In this document: in pieces, positions 44,184 through 53,220 of the stretch
How the letters are laid out: every line of letters begins with the position of its first letter
Numbering within the stretch: position 1 is the stretch's first letter
NCBI GenBank assembly: GCA_021414005.1
Contig: JAIOPH010000006.1
Span: forward strand, 89,311 to 153,310
Source of the DNA: Chthoniobacter sp.
GTDB taxonomy: Bacteria; Verrucomicrobiota; Verrucomicrobiia; Chthoniobacterales; Chthoniobacteraceae
Direction: 5' to 3'
Length of the DNA: 64,000 nt
The notes under the pieces: model-generated
What the model was told of the DNA's origin: nothing
Seen by the model: the letters and a program-made list of their open reading frames with translations, nothing else
The model's database searches: none
Program-made: the position numbers and the translations under genes

Positions 44184-45551
44184 TCAACTGACGTATTCGC
44201 GCGGGTCGGTGATGCGACCCGTGAGTGCGCTGGCGGCGACGGTGTACGGCGAGGCGAGGAAGACCTGGCTTTCCTTGCTGCCCATGCGGCCAGGGAAATT
44301 GCGGTTCGTGGCACTGATGCACTTCAGCGCGGTGTTCATGCGGCCAAAGGTATCCACCGGCCCGCCGAGGCACGCAGCGCAGGAAGCGTTTTCCGTCATG
44401 CGGACGCCGGCGCTTTCGAGGATGGACCAAACGCTGATGCCGCCCCAGAGGGTGTCTTTCAACTCCTGCACGACTTTGGTCGTGGCGGGCACGCCAAAGG
44501 TGTCGATCTTCACATTCTTCCCCCGCACAACATGCGCGAAGGCGAGAAAGTCACTCGTTTTCCCTCCGGTGCAGGAACCGATGTAGGCGCGGTCGAGGGT
44601 GACGTTCATTTCCTTGGCGAGCTTGCGCTGACCGGGATCGGGATGGCAGGCGACAGTCGGCTCGAGTTCGGAGAGGTTGAAAACCTTATCGTAAACGAAA
44701 GTTTGATCCTTCTCCAACTCGACGGGCTCAAACTCGCTCTTCGTGCCGTTTTCCGCCACGCGCTCGCGCACATACGCGCCGGTCTTTTCGTCGTAGGGAA
44801 ACATGGCGTTCTTGCCACCAGCCTCGATCGCCATGTTCGCGATGGTCATGCGGTCGTCCATATTCATGGCGAAGACGCCCGGCCCTTCCCACTGCATGGC
44901 GCGATACGTCGCGCCGTCGAAACCGATGTCGCCGATGATGTGCAAGATCACGTCTTTCGCCATGACACCGGGCTGCATCTCGCCTTCGAGAAAGAAGCGC
45001 ATGGACTCCGGCACCTTGATAAGCAGTTTGCCGGTGCCGAGGATAAAGCCCGCGTCGGTGTTGCCGATGCCGGTGGCGAACTGATTGAACGCCCCAGCCA
45101 TGCAGGTGTGCGAGTCGGTGCCGAAGAGGATTTCGCCAGGCCGGGTGTGGCCTTTCCACGGGAGCGTGGTGTGGCAGACGCCAGTGTAGTTCTTGCCATA
45201 CTGTTGCTTGAGCTGGCCGCGCGAGGCGTCGAACTGCCAGTGCCCGTTCGGGTCGTCGATCACATCGTAGAAATACGGCAGCCCCTGTTCACGAGCGAAG
45301 TCGCGGAGGATGTCCACGTTGCGGTTCGACATCGAGTCGGCGGTGAAAATGTAGTGATCAGGGATGATGACCAGTTTCTTCGGGTCCCAAACTTTCGCGT
45401 CCTGACCAAACTCTCTTTTGAAAACGCCGATCGTGCCCGGCCCGCACACGTCGTGGGTCATCAGCAGATCCACATTCACCCACACGTTGTCACCCGCGGC
45501 GACGTGCGTCTTGCCGCTCGCGCGGGCCAGGATTTTTTCAGTCAAAGTCAT
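44184..45551 (-). CDS. leuC: 3-isopropylmalate dehydratase, large subunit
   Basis: About 455 residues from the ATG at 45551; an upstream in-frame ATG adds seven residues without a homologue-like start. Aconitase-type enzyme with a 4Fe-4S cluster: GSCTGGKTSDF and SCAACLGGP supply cluster cysteines, and TDSHTCMAGAF and GDIGFDGATYRAM are family signatures. It is the first gene of the leuC-SH3-leuD operon and is divergent from the RNase P RNA gene. The exact paralogue (leucine versus homoaconitase-type) follows the leuD pairing. Confidence 0.95.
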   Translation of the reverse strand: MTLTEKILARASGKTHVAAGDNVWVNVDLLMTHDVCGPGTIGVFKREFGQDAKVWDPKKLVIIPDHYIFTADSMSNRNVDILRDFAREQGLPYFYDVIDDPNGHWQFDASRGQLKQQYGKNYTGVCHTTLPWKGHTRPGEILFGTDSHTCMAGAFNQFATGIGNTDAGFILGTGKLLIKVPESMRFFLEGEMQPGVMAKDVILHIIGDIGFDGATYRAMQWEGPGVFAMNMDDRMTIANMAIEAGGKNAMFPYDEKTGAYVRERVAENGTKSEFEPVELEKDQTFVYDKVFNLSELEPTVACHPDPGQRKLAKEMNVTLDRAYIGSCTGGKTSDFLAFAHVVRGKNVKIDTFGVPATTKVVQELKDTLWGGISVWSILESAGVRMTENASCAACLGGPVDTFGRMNTALKCISATNRNFPGRMGSKESQVFLASPYTVAASALTGRITDPREYVS

Positions 45552-45669
45552 AAGGGCCGCGACTATCCACACGGCTCACGAGGGAGGCAAACGGAATGTC
45601 GGATGTGCAAGTGGCCAGCACGCCGGAAATCACGGCTCGCATTTTCCGGCGCGTGGGCGAAGCTCCGCG

Positions 45670-46088
45670 CGGCTGGCAGATGATCGCTGGGGAGAGGGCG
45701 CGAGCCTTTTCCGCAGAGGAAAGTCCGAACACCACAAGGCAGCATGCCGTGTAAAACACGCGGGCGCGTCCGGCCCAAGCCGGGCGCGACGGAAAGTGTC
45801 ACAGAAAATCAGACCGCCGGCGGCGCAAGCCGCGGGTCAGGGTGAAAAGGCGGGGTAAGAGCCCACCGCCCGGCGCGCAAGCGCCGGGGCACGAAAAACC
45901 CCATGCGGTGCAAGACATAACAGGGAGCGGGCCGCCTGCCCGCCGCGCGAGAGCGTGGCAGCTTCCGGGTAATAGTCGCACCAGCGCTCCGCGAGGGGCG
46001 CGGCGGTCCGCTTCGGCGGGCTGAGAGAAATGATCATCACCCGGCGTGGGCGACTACGCCGGGACAGAATTCGGCTTATCGCCAGCCA
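45670..46088 (+). ncRNA. rnpB: RNase P RNA, bacterial class A
   Basis: The 5' conserved segment AGAGGAAAGTCCG is at 45715-45727, and the 3' segment ACAGAAT-TCGGCTTAT at 46064-46079. P1 is closed by GGCTGGC (45671-45677) with GCCAGCC (46081-46087), setting the ends. The universal helix P4 pairs AAG-CCGAA (45721-45729, bulged T) with TTCGGCTT (46070-46077); the usual sequence is CCGGG/CCCGG, so this is a covarying change that keeps the pairing. The RNA of about 419 nt is the catalytic subunit that trims tRNA 5' ends. It lies between leuC (divergent) and argJ. The ends are inferred from pairing, not from transcript data. Confidence 0.93.
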
Positions 46089-46107
46089 CCGATCGAGGGC
46101 GCTCTCC

Positions 46108-46132
46108 GCGAGGGGGGCGTCCTCGCCTTTTT
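46108..46132 (+). terminator. Rho-independent terminator of rnpB
   Basis: GCGAGG (46108-46113) pairs with CCTCGC (46121-46126) across a seven-base G-rich loop, and the run CTTTTTA follows. It stands about 20 nt after the P1 helix of the RNA. Confidence 0.8.
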
Positions 46133-46182
46133 AGGTGCCTAAATCTTCGCTCCGCCCGCTAAACGTCAAAAGGCCCGTCGCC

Positions 46183-47391
46183 TCACTCCCCCATGTTCAG
46201 CCGCACGTAGTCCGTGCTGAGATCCGTCGTGAAAACCGTGTAGTCCGCTTTGCCGAGATGCAGGTCGATCGTCACGGTGAAGCGCTTGTTCGCCACGACT
46301 TCCTGCAGCTTGGCCATCGGCGTCTTGCTCGGCATCCCGCCGCGGACCGCGATAATGCCATCGTAGAAAATGTCGATCATCTCCTCGCGCAGCTTTGCGC
46401 CGGAGTAGCCGAGCGCGTCCATGATACGCCCCCAATTTGGATCTCCGCCGAACCACGCGCACTTCGTCAGCGTGGAATTCGCCACCGCCTCCGCCGCCCG
46501 CCGCGCATCGCTCAGCGTCGCCGCGCCGTTCACATGCACCTCCACGAACTTCGTCACGCCCTCGCCGTCCTCCACGATCATCCGCGCGAGATGCTTCGTC
46601 ACATGATCCAGCGCACGCTGGAAAACCTTGAACCCCGGTCGGCCATGCCGCAGTGGCTTGTTCCCCGCCGCCCCGTTCGCCAGCATGATTACCGTGTCAT
46701 TCGTGCTCATGTCGCCATCCACCGTGATGCGGTTGAACGACTGCTCCACGGACACGCTCAGCGCGCACTGGAGCTGCTTTTTGTCGATCACCGCATCCGT
46801 CGTGATGAAGCACAGCATCGTCGCCATGTTCGGATCGATCATCCCCGCGCCCTTGGCCACGCCACCGATCCGCACGGCCTTGCCATCGATCTCCACCTCC
46901 ACCGCCATCTCCTTGGCAAAAGTGTCGCTCGTCATGATCGCCTGCGCCGCCCGATTGCTCCCATCCTTCGCCAAACCCGCCGGAAGCGCCGCGATCGTCC
47001 CCTCCATTTTTTCGATCGGCAACTGCACGCCGATACGCCCCGTCGAGCACACCATCACCTGCCGCGCCTTCAGCCCGAGGGCCTGCCCGGCCGCCTCCGC
47101 CATGCGCTTGGCATTTTCGATGCCGAGCAGCCCGGTGCAGGCATTGGCATTGCCGGCATTGGCGAGGATCGCCCGCACATCTCCGCCGCGCAGATGCATC
47201 ATCGAGACGCGGACCGGCGCGGCCTTCACCTTGTTCGTGGTAAAGGTCGCCGCCGCCACGGACTCGCGCACCGACTGGATGAGTGCGATGTCTGGCCGGT
47301 CCGCATTACTCGCCTTGATGCCGCAGTACGCACTCCCTGCGAGGAAGTCCTGGGCGGCGGTCACCCCGCCGGAGATTTCGGAATAAGACAT
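46183..47391 (-). CDS. argJ: Bifunctional ornithine acetyltransferase/N-acetylglutamate synthase
   Basis: 402 residues from the ATG at 47391; an upstream in-frame ATG adds 15 residues. It links the acetyl cycle of arginine synthesis: transfer from N-acetylornithine to glutamate, and in bifunctional forms synthesis from acetyl-CoA. The self-cleavage site is MIDPNMATMLCF with the catalytic threonine at about residue 189, giving alpha and beta chains. DGDMSTNDT and GAGMIDPN are signatures. The gene is single here; no other arg gene is adjacent. The phosphatase gene lies 152 bp upstream on the same strand. Confidence 0.95.
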   Translation of the reverse strand: MSYSEISGGVTAAQDFLAGSAYCGIKASNADRPDIALIQSVRESVAAATFTTNKVKAAPVRVSMMHLRGGDVRAILANAGNANACTGLLGIENAKRMAEAAGQALGLKARQVMVCSTGRIGVQLPIEKMEGTIAALPAGLAKDGSNRAAQAIMTSDTFAKEMAVEVEIDGKAVRIGGVAKGAGMIDPNMATMLCFITTDAVIDKKQLQCALSVSVEQSFNRITVDGDMSTNDTVIMLANGAAGNKPLRHGRPGFKVFQRALDHVTKHLARMIVEDGEGVTKFVEVHVNGAATLSDARRAAEAVANSTLTKCAWFGGDPNWGRIMDALGYSGAKLREEMIDIFYDGIIAVRGGMPSKTPMAKLQEVVANKRFTVTIDLHLGKADYTVFTTDLSTDYVRLNMGE

Positions 47392-47543
47392 GGATCGGAG
47401 ATTGGATGCGAAAAGGAACTCCGTAGGAAAACCCAATCCGCCGTAAACGACGAGATTCTTTCCAAAAAAACGCTGAGGCGCGGGCGCGGGCTCTACGTCG
47501 GTCCACGTTTTTGCGAGGTGAAATTCGCCACGCTTTCGGAACC

Positions 47544-48107
47544 TCAGCGGTGGGATGGCGTAAGCCCGGCCTTCTTCTCCAGGTCGGCCACGTCGAGCGC
47601 CTCAAGGTAGCGGACGAGATTCTTCCACACCACATGGTAGCCGTAGCCGCCTTCGGTCATTTCGTGGATCGCCGCCTCCTTTTTCCAGCCCTGCACGACG
47701 ATGCGATAAATCGCGATCATCGTGCCCGTGCGATCCGCCCCGTGCTGGCAGTGAACAAGGAAAGGGCCGAGACGCCGGTCAGTGGCGAGTCGGAGAAAGC
47801 GCACCACGTCTTCATCCTCCGGGTGCCAGGTGTTAAAGCGGATGCGCTCCACCCGAAGAGTCGATCCGCGCAGCGCGTCGCCGTCGGAATGCCAGGCCCG
47901 CAAGCTGATCACCGTCTTGATCCCCAGCTTCTCCGCGGCCTCGGCGCCGCCCTCGGTCGGCTGCGCGCAGCGGTAGAGATTCGGAGTTACCCGGTGGAGA
48001 TTTGGCAGGCCCGGGCGCTCGACTTTTACCGCCCAAGCCGCATCGCGTGCGGACGCCCGGACGGTGACGCAGGTGCCAAGAACCACCACAAGGAGCAGAC
48101 GCAACAT
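47544..48107 (-). CDS. Exported tyrosine/dual-specificity phosphatase-like protein
   Basis: 187 residues from the ATG at 48107; a GTG two codons upstream is also possible. The N-terminal hydrophobic LLLVVVLGTCVTVRASA is a signal peptide. The catalytic loop HCQHGADRTG matches the CX5R site of the cysteine phosphatases, with the cysteine and arginine in place. LYRCAQPTEGG near residue 45 is typical of the bacterial lipid- and protein-phosphatase-like DSP group (YRSAQP type). The location suggests periplasmic action on lipid or sugar phosphates (inference). Substrate unknown. The 266-bp gap to the next gene upstream contains only GC-rich, hairpin-prone DNA. Confidence 0.85.
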   Translation of the reverse strand: MLRLLLVVVLGTCVTVRASARDAAWAVKVERPGLPNLHRVTPNLYRCAQPTEGGAEAAEKLGIKTVISLRAWHSDGDALRGSTLRVERIRFNTWHPEDEDVVRFLRLATDRRLGPFLVHCQHGADRTGTMIAIYRIVVQGWKKEAAIHEMTEGGYGYHVVWKNLVRYLEALDVADLEKKAGLTPSHR

Positions 48108-48373
48108 GCGCACATCCTGTCGCCCACCGAATCAGGCGTCAAACCCACGCTCTACCCGGCAGCAACCGGACAACGCCAAGCAACAGATTCCTCCGGGCTC
48201 CGCTCACAGCTTCGCAATACTCCGCCGCCCCGAAACCGGGGACAGCCACCCTACTCGGCGCAACTTTGCTGGCGGTTTGCGCGCGGCGGCGGCGCGCTCA
48301 GGGCTGAGCGGCCTGACCGTGGTAGAAAGATCCGCGTTGGCGTTCCGACGAGCCGCGGCGGGAAAGCCGCAGG

Positions 48374-49192
48374 TCAGCGCGTGAGAAAAGCCGCCGCATT
48401 GGCCACCCACGGAACGTCCGGCCCGAGACCATAGTCGTTGTGGCCGATGCCCGGGAGTTCAATAAGCAGCTTCGACCCGGCGTAACTCTCGTAGAGCTTG
48501 CGGCCCTGTTCGGCACCGACCACCTCATCATTGCAGGCGATGACGAACGCGACAGGACCGTGGAATTTGGCGAGCGCGGCGATGTTGTCGAAGTCATCGC
48601 GCAGGATGAGGCGTACGGGGAGCCAGGGCATCTTGTCGTTTGCGACCTCCACGAGCCGCGCAAAGGGCACGACAAACAGCACGCCGGCGATCCCGTCGGG
48701 AAACTCGCCGGCCAGCGCGGCAGCGGTGCCGCTGCCGATGCTTTCGCCACACAGGTAGAGCGGTCGCTGGTCACCGTGGCGGAGTTCCGCGATGGCCGCG
48801 CGGCCCGCCGCGAGAAAGGCCTCGCGTCCAAGAGGACCGGGGCGAGCGCCGTAGCCCGGATACTCAAGCATGAACGTCTCCCAGGATTTTCCGTCCCCCA
48901 GCGCGTTGAAGGTCTGGAGATAGCCGCGGCGATCAAGGGCTGCGCCGGCGTTGCCCTGAAAACAGAGCAGCCGGGCACGGGCAGCGGAGTTGGGTTCGCG
49001 CCAGCCAATGAGTCGGCCCGCGCCGTCGCGCCACGGCTGGACGCCCAACGCCTCGGCCTCCCGGAGCAATGCCGGCTCGGGGCTCACGCGCGGATGATAG
49101 AGGAGCCTGTTTTGACAACCCGTGACGAGCAGCACGAACGCGACGTAGCCGACGGCGAACTGCCGCACGATACCGAGGACACGTCTTTTCAT
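48374..49192 (-). CDS. Alpha/beta-fold hydrolase, lipoprotein-like
   Basis: 272 residues. N-terminal anchor or lipoprotein signal (FVLLVTGCQNRLLYHP with TGC at residue 25). Catalytic triad features: nucleophile serine in GESIGSG, a later Asp in CNDEVVG and the histidine in LPGIGHNDY. This is the BEM46/YfhR-type pattern of small esterase-like proteins. The oxyanion-loop region is LCFQGNAGAALDRRGYL. Substrate unknown. It is 18 bp downstream of the CAP-domain gene and probably co-transcribed. Confidence 0.85.
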   Translation of the reverse strand: MKRRVLGIVRQFAVGYVAFVLLVTGCQNRLLYHPRVSPEPALLREAEALGVQPWRDGAGRLIGWREPNSAARARLLCFQGNAGAALDRRGYLQTFNALGDGKSWETFMLEYPGYGARPGPLGREAFLAAGRAAIAELRHGDQRPLYLCGESIGSGTAAALAGEFPDGIAGVLFVVPFARLVEVANDKMPWLPVRLILRDDFDNIAALAKFHGPVAFVIACNDEVVGAEQGRKLYESYAGSKLLIELPGIGHNDYGLGPDVPWVANAAAFLTR

Positions 49193-49210
49193 CCGGGCGA
49201 CGCGCTCAGG

Positions 49211-50278
49211 CTACGGCCACTTCTTGTTCCCGGTGTTCAGCGTCCAGTGGTCGGTGCCGCCGTGGCCCACGCCGAGCGTGTTGGCTTCGCCGAACATGAT
49301 GAAGCGGTGCCCGTCACTGCCCCACCACCCGCCGTACGCGGCGGTCGGGCTGCGGTCGCCCATAAAGATGCACTCGCCGCTCGGGCCTCCGTCGAATTTC
49401 GCATTGCGCGCGCGCTCCACGAAACTCTTGTTCTCCGGCACCGGCGACTCGTGCGCGAAGTAGCCCTTGGCCACCATCTCCTTCGAGTGCCCGACGGCTG
49501 CGGCGGAAAGCTGCTCATCGAGCCGCAGCGGCGTGAGGTCCACGGTGCTGCGCGCTTCATTGAGTATGGCGGCGAAGCGGCGCTGCTCCTCCTTTGCCCA
49601 GCGGCACTTCGCGTTGGCTTCGTCAGCCTCGGCGTAGCGTTTCAGCGTCGCCGGCCAGGCGGCGAGCGTTTTGAGCTGCGCCTCCGTTTCGCTCCCGGCC
49701 ACGGCCAGCGCCAGCGTCTCGGCCGGCGTTTGCTGGAAAGTGCCCGCGTTTCCCTCGACGAAAGCGACCACCCGGTCGAGTTCCAAAAGCACTCCGGTGG
49801 CCGCCAGCATTCGCGCGTAGTCCGTCTGCTGCGCGGCGGTCGCGGCCTGGCGCACGTGATCGCGCAGCCGGGCGCACTGTCCGATCTCGCGGGTGAGGTC
49901 GGCGACCTTCTTTGGATCCTTGTGCCAGTCCGTGCGGATGTTCGTGAGCAGCGTCGCCACCGCCTCACGCCAAGCCGTATGCGCTTTCACAAATCGCCCC
50001 CAGGCGCTGTCGCCTCGCGCCGCCGCCGCAAACGACTCCAGCACGCGCCCTTTATGATACGCCCGCGCTTCTTGCAACTGGGCCACCGCCGCCGGTTTCT
50101 GCAGGTCCGGGAGTTGGGGCAGCATTCGGTAAAACTTCTGCCGCTCGGCGGGCGACGGCGACTTCAGGGCGGCCAGAGTCTGCTCGTTGAACTCGACCGC
50201 GTGGGCTGTGGCGGTGCCGAGCACGACGGCGCCAATGGCGGCGAAGAGCCGGTAGTGTGGGGGAGCGATTGGAATCAT
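49211..50278 (-). CDS. Exported CAP-domain (SCP/PR-1-like) protein
   Basis: 355 residues with signal peptide (FAAIGAVVLGTATAHA). A helical region of about 200 residues of unknown type precedes a CAP domain: LNEARSTVDL, SAAAVGHSKEMVAKGYFAHESP and GWWGSDGHRFIMFGE; the cysteine in GEC and the His in HSKEM and DGHR fit the CAP metal or binding cavity. CAP proteins often act in extracellular lipid, sterol or protease-like roles, but the function here is not known. It heads a transcript that continues into the alpha/beta hydrolase. Confidence 0.85.
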   Translation of the reverse strand: MIPIAPPHYRLFAAIGAVVLGTATAHAVEFNEQTLAALKSPSPAERQKFYRMLPQLPDLQKPAAVAQLQEARAYHKGRVLESFAAAARGDSAWGRFVKAHTAWREAVATLLTNIRTDWHKDPKKVADLTREIGQCARLRDHVRQAATAAQQTDYARMLAATGVLLELDRVVAFVEGNAGTFQQTPAETLALAVAGSETEAQLKTLAAWPATLKRYAEADEANAKCRWAKEEQRRFAAILNEARSTVDLTPLRLDEQLSAAAVGHSKEMVAKGYFAHESPVPENKSFVERARNAKFDGGPSGECIFMGDRSPTAAYGGWWGSDGHRFIMFGEANTLGVGHGGTDHWTLNTGNKKWP

Positions 50279-50455
50279 CGGGAGACCCGAAACGTAGAGT
50301 TGCCGCGCACGTTTCCAAGCGCAGACTCGCGTGCGCGGGCGTTTCGTCGCGCAGCTTTCAACAACGCTGCATTGCTTTGTGTGAACGAAGATGCGGGAAT
50401 GGCGTCTTTAACTCCCTAACCTCTCGCAAGAGCACACCAACAACCACATCTCATC

Positions 50456-50776
50456 ATGAAAAAACTCGCACTCCACACCCTCATCGCCCTCGCCGCGCTC
50501 GGTCTCACCGTGCAGGCCGAGGACGCCACCAAAATCACCGGCGAAGGCACCTGCGCCAAATGCGATCTGAAGACCGCCACCGCCTGCCAGAACGCCATCA
50601 TCGTCACCGGCGCGGACGGCAAAAAGGAAACCATCCTCTGCGATGCCAACGACATTTCGAAAGCCTTCCACGGTAAGATCTGCAAGGGCGCGGAAAAGGT
50701 CACCGCCGAAGGCGTCATTACCGAAAAGGACGGCAAGAAGACCATCGCGCTGACCAAGATCGAACTGGCCAAGTAA
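50456..50776 (+). CDS. Small exported Cys-containing protein (DUF6370-like)
   Basis: 106 residues with signal peptide (LALHTLIALAALGLTVQA). The mature part carries CAKCDLKTATACQ, three cysteines (CxxC with a third), then ILCDAND and KICKGAEKV, five in all; these could be metal ligands or disulfides. The pattern recalls the small DUF6370 proteins of Verrucomicrobiota and Planctomycetota (recalled, not searched). It stands alone, divergent from the CAP gene and ended by a strong terminator. Confidence 0.8.
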   Translation: MKKLALHTLIALAALGLTVQAEDATKITGEGTCAKCDLKTATACQNAIIVTGADGKKETILCDANDISKAFHGKICKGAEKVTAEGVITEKDGKKTIALTKIELAK

Positions 50777-50801
50777 TCGCCGACGATAACTCCGCAATTC
50801 A

Positions 50802-50832
50802 GAAAAGGACGCCCACACCGGGCGTCCTTTTT
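50802..50832 (+). terminator. Rho-independent terminator
   Basis: A perfect 12-bp stem AAAAGGACGCCC (50802-50813) with GGGCGTCCTTTT (50819-50830), a five-base loop and a T-run to 50832. It ends the small exported-protein gene. The reverse strand also has a U-rich 3' flank, so it may stop transcription both ways. Confidence 0.95.
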
Positions 50833-51000
50833 TATGGGATGACAATCTCCCTTCCAAGGTTCGGCGCTAAACTCCGCTATCCCGCAAAGGTTGAGTGCGG
50901 CGGCGGGTTCTCGGTTGGCAACAGGGTGGCGCTCGTGTTGTAGTGCCTGCGCCAATCACCGCCCCAATCACCGCCCCAGTCTCCGCCTTTCCAATCCGCT

Positions 51001-52062
51001 ATGAGCACCGCCGCCGAATCGCCCACCACGCCACCGCCGTCCGAGACCGCGGGAACGAATGCCGCTTTCAAGGACGACGACGTGGAAGCGGTGGCGTATT
51101 TCAAGGAGGCGCACGGGCTGATCAAGCATCAGCTCGCAAAAGTCATCGTGGGCCAGGACCAGGTCATCGACGAGATGCTGATCGCCATTTTCACCCGCAG
51201 CCACGCTCTGCTCGTGGGCGTGCCGGGGCTGGCGAAAACGCTGCTCATTTCCACGCTCGCGCAGACCATCAATCTGTCGTTCAAGCGCATTCAATTCACA
51301 CCCGACCTAATGCCGAGTGACATCACAGGCACCGAGGTCATCTACCAGAACCCGCAGACCAACGAGCGGGAGTTCAAGTTTCTTAACGGGCCGATTTTCG
51401 CGAACGTGATTCTGGCCGACGAAATCAACCGCACCCCGCCGAAGACGCAGGCCGCGATGCTCGAAGCCATGCAGGAGCGGCGCGTGACCGTCGGTGGCGT
51501 GAGCCACAAATTGCCCGAGCCCTTTTTCGTCCTCGCGACGCAAAACCCCGTGGAGCAGGAAGGCACCTACCCGCTGCCCGAGGCGCAGCTCGACCGCTTC
51601 ATGTTCATGATCTTTGTGGACTACCCCTCGATGCAGGAGGAACTCGAAATCATGAAACGCGGCACTGGCGCGGGCGGCGGCACGCCGCGAGCGATCATGG
51701 AACTGGATCACATCCTGTATTTGCAGGGCGTGGTGAAGCGCATGCCGGTGGCCGATCACGTTTTCGAGTATGCGCAAAAGATCGTGGCCGCGACGCGCGC
51801 GAAGAGCCCGCAGGCGCTGGACTTTTGCAAGAAATGGCTGGCTTGGGGTGCCGGCCCGCGCGCCTCGCTGAACCTCATCATGGCTGCCAAGGCCCACGCC
51901 ATTGTGCGAGGCCAGATCTACGTGAGCTGCGCCGACGTGGCGGCAGTCGCGCCATCCATCATGCGCCACCGCATCATCCCGAACTTCGCCGCGCAGAGCG
52001 AAGGCGTGACCAGCGACGACATCACCCGGATGATTTTGGAAAAGATACCGCAGGATCGTTGA
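51001..52062 (+). CDS. moxR: MoxR-family AAA+ ATPase
   Basis: 353 residues. Walker A GVPGLAKTLL, Walker B VILADEINRTPPKTQ with sensor residues in LATQNPVEQEGTYPLPEAQLDRF. The AAA_3 family form GLAKT is typical of MoxR. MoxR proteins act as chaperones that activate or assemble VWA-domain and metal-containing complexes. It heads the operon with a DUF58 protein and a BatA-type VWA protein, the classic combination. Upstream 168 bp contain a short direct repeat CAATCACCGCCC twice (50956-50979 area). Confidence 0.95.
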   Translation: MSTAAESPTTPPPSETAGTNAAFKDDDVEAVAYFKEAHGLIKHQLAKVIVGQDQVIDEMLIAIFTRSHALLVGVPGLAKTLLISTLAQTINLSFKRIQFTPDLMPSDITGTEVIYQNPQTNEREFKFLNGPIFANVILADEINRTPPKTQAAMLEAMQERRVTVGGVSHKLPEPFFVLATQNPVEQEGTYPLPEAQLDRFMFMIFVDYPSMQEELEIMKRGTGAGGGTPRAIMELDHILYLQGVVKRMPVADHVFEYAQKIVAATRAKSPQALDFCKKWLAWGAGPRASLNLIMAAKAHAIVRGQIYVSCADVAAVAPSIMRHRIIPNFAAQSEGVTSDDITRMILEKIPQDR

Positions 52063-52146
52063 GTCCCGCCTTGTCGCCTGGTGCCCCGATGGCGCAGCAG
52101 GCGAACTCATCGCCCTTCCCGAATCACTCGAAAAGGAACTCCGCTG

Positions 52147-53052
52147 ATGGCTGCAAAGTCCACCCACAACGCGCTCCTCGACGCCGCCGCGATCCAAAGC
52201 GCGGAGCATCTGGGGTTGCAGGCGCGCACCGTGGTCGAGGGCTACATGGCGGGCGCGCACCGGTCGCCGTTTCGCGGGTTTGCCATCGAGTTTGCGCAGC
52301 ACCGCGAGTACGTCCCCGGCGACGACACGCGACATCTCGATTGGAAGGTGCTGGGGAAGAGCGACCGCTATTACATCAAGCAGTATGAGCAGGAGACGAA
52401 CTACGTGGCGCACCTCCTCCTCGATGGCAGCGAGTCGATGAAATACGCGTCCGGCAAAGTCTCGAAGCTCGACTACGGACGCACCATCGCCGCGTGCCTC
52501 GCCTACCTCATCCTGCTCCAGCGCGACGCCGTGGCCGTGGGCATCTTCGACGCGAAGATGCGCGAGTATCAGCCCCGCACCGACTCGCTCGCGAAGATTC
52601 ATCAAATCTGTCAGGTGCTGACCGCGTTCGTCCCGACCGAGCAGACGGCGATCTCGAATGCGCTCACCGAGATCGCGCGACAGGTCAAGCGGCGCGGCAT
52701 TGTCATCCTCATCAGCGACCTGATGGACGATGAGGAAAAGATCACGCAAGGCATCCAGCACCTGCGCTTCGGCGGGCACGAGGTCATCGTCTTTCACGTC
52801 CTCGACCCGTACGAACTGAAGTTCCCCTTTCAAGGCACCGTCGAGTTCGAGGGACTCGAAGCGCAGGGCCGTATCCTCACGCGGCCGTCCGAGTTGCGAA
52901 AAAGCTACCTCGAAGAATTCAACGCGTTCCTCGACCGCATGCGCCTCGCCTGCGAACGCGCGGGCTGCCCCTACGTGCGCATTTCCACCGACCAACCGTG
53001 GACGGATGTGCTCAGCGCCTTTCTCGCCACGCGACAGCACCGATATGGATAG
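52147..53052 (+). CDS. DUF58 domain protein
   Basis: 301 residues from the ATG at 52147. The DUF58 signature is present: YMAGAHRSPFRGFAIEFAQHREYVPGDD and HLDWKV, then a VWA-like part with LDGSESMKY, whose MIDAS residues D and S are seen. Its usual role is as partner of MoxR in assembly of membrane-linked complexes. It lies 84 bp after moxR. The next VWA gene of the operon is displaced by an inserted GxxExxY gene. Confidence 0.93.
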   Translation: MAAKSTHNALLDAAAIQSAEHLGLQARTVVEGYMAGAHRSPFRGFAIEFAQHREYVPGDDTRHLDWKVLGKSDRYYIKQYEQETNYVAHLLLDGSESMKYASGKVSKLDYGRTIAACLAYLILLQRDAVAVGIFDAKMREYQPRTDSLAKIHQICQVLTAFVPTEQTAISNALTEIARQVKRRGIVILISDLMDDEEKITQGIQHLRFGGHEVIVFHVLDPYELKFPFQGTVEFEGLEAQGRILTRPSELRKSYLEEFNAFLDRMRLACERAGCPYVRISTDQPWTDVLSAFLATRQHRYG

Positions 53053-53065
53053 GTTTTTTTTTAAA

Positions 53066-53208
53066 CCGCAGAGGCGCAGAGGACGCGGAGGGGCGCAGAG
53101 TCGGAGGAAGGAAGGGTCGGAGCGCCGAGTTCGCAGCGGCATTCTCTGCGCCCCTCCGCGTCGCAGCGGCATTCTCTGCGCCCCTCCGCGTCCTCTGCGC
53201 CTCTGCGG
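53066..53208. repeat. 35-bp inverted repeat upstream of the GxxExxY gene
   Basis: Arms at 53066-53100 and 53174-53208 are perfect reverse complements of 35 bp (CCGCAGAGGCGCAGAGGACG...). Between them lies a 73-bp spacer containing a 30-bp tandem duplication. A third, identical 35-bp copy in the 53174 orientation lies at 53649-53683. Confidence 0.95.
53131..53190 (+). repeat. 30-bp perfect tandem duplication
   Basis: 53131-53160 and 53161-53190 are identical (TCGCAGCGGCATTCTCTGCG...). Each contains the first 17 bp of the inverted-repeat arm, so the second arm was partly duplicated. Confidence 0.95.
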
Positions 53209-53220
53209 GACAAGAATGCG

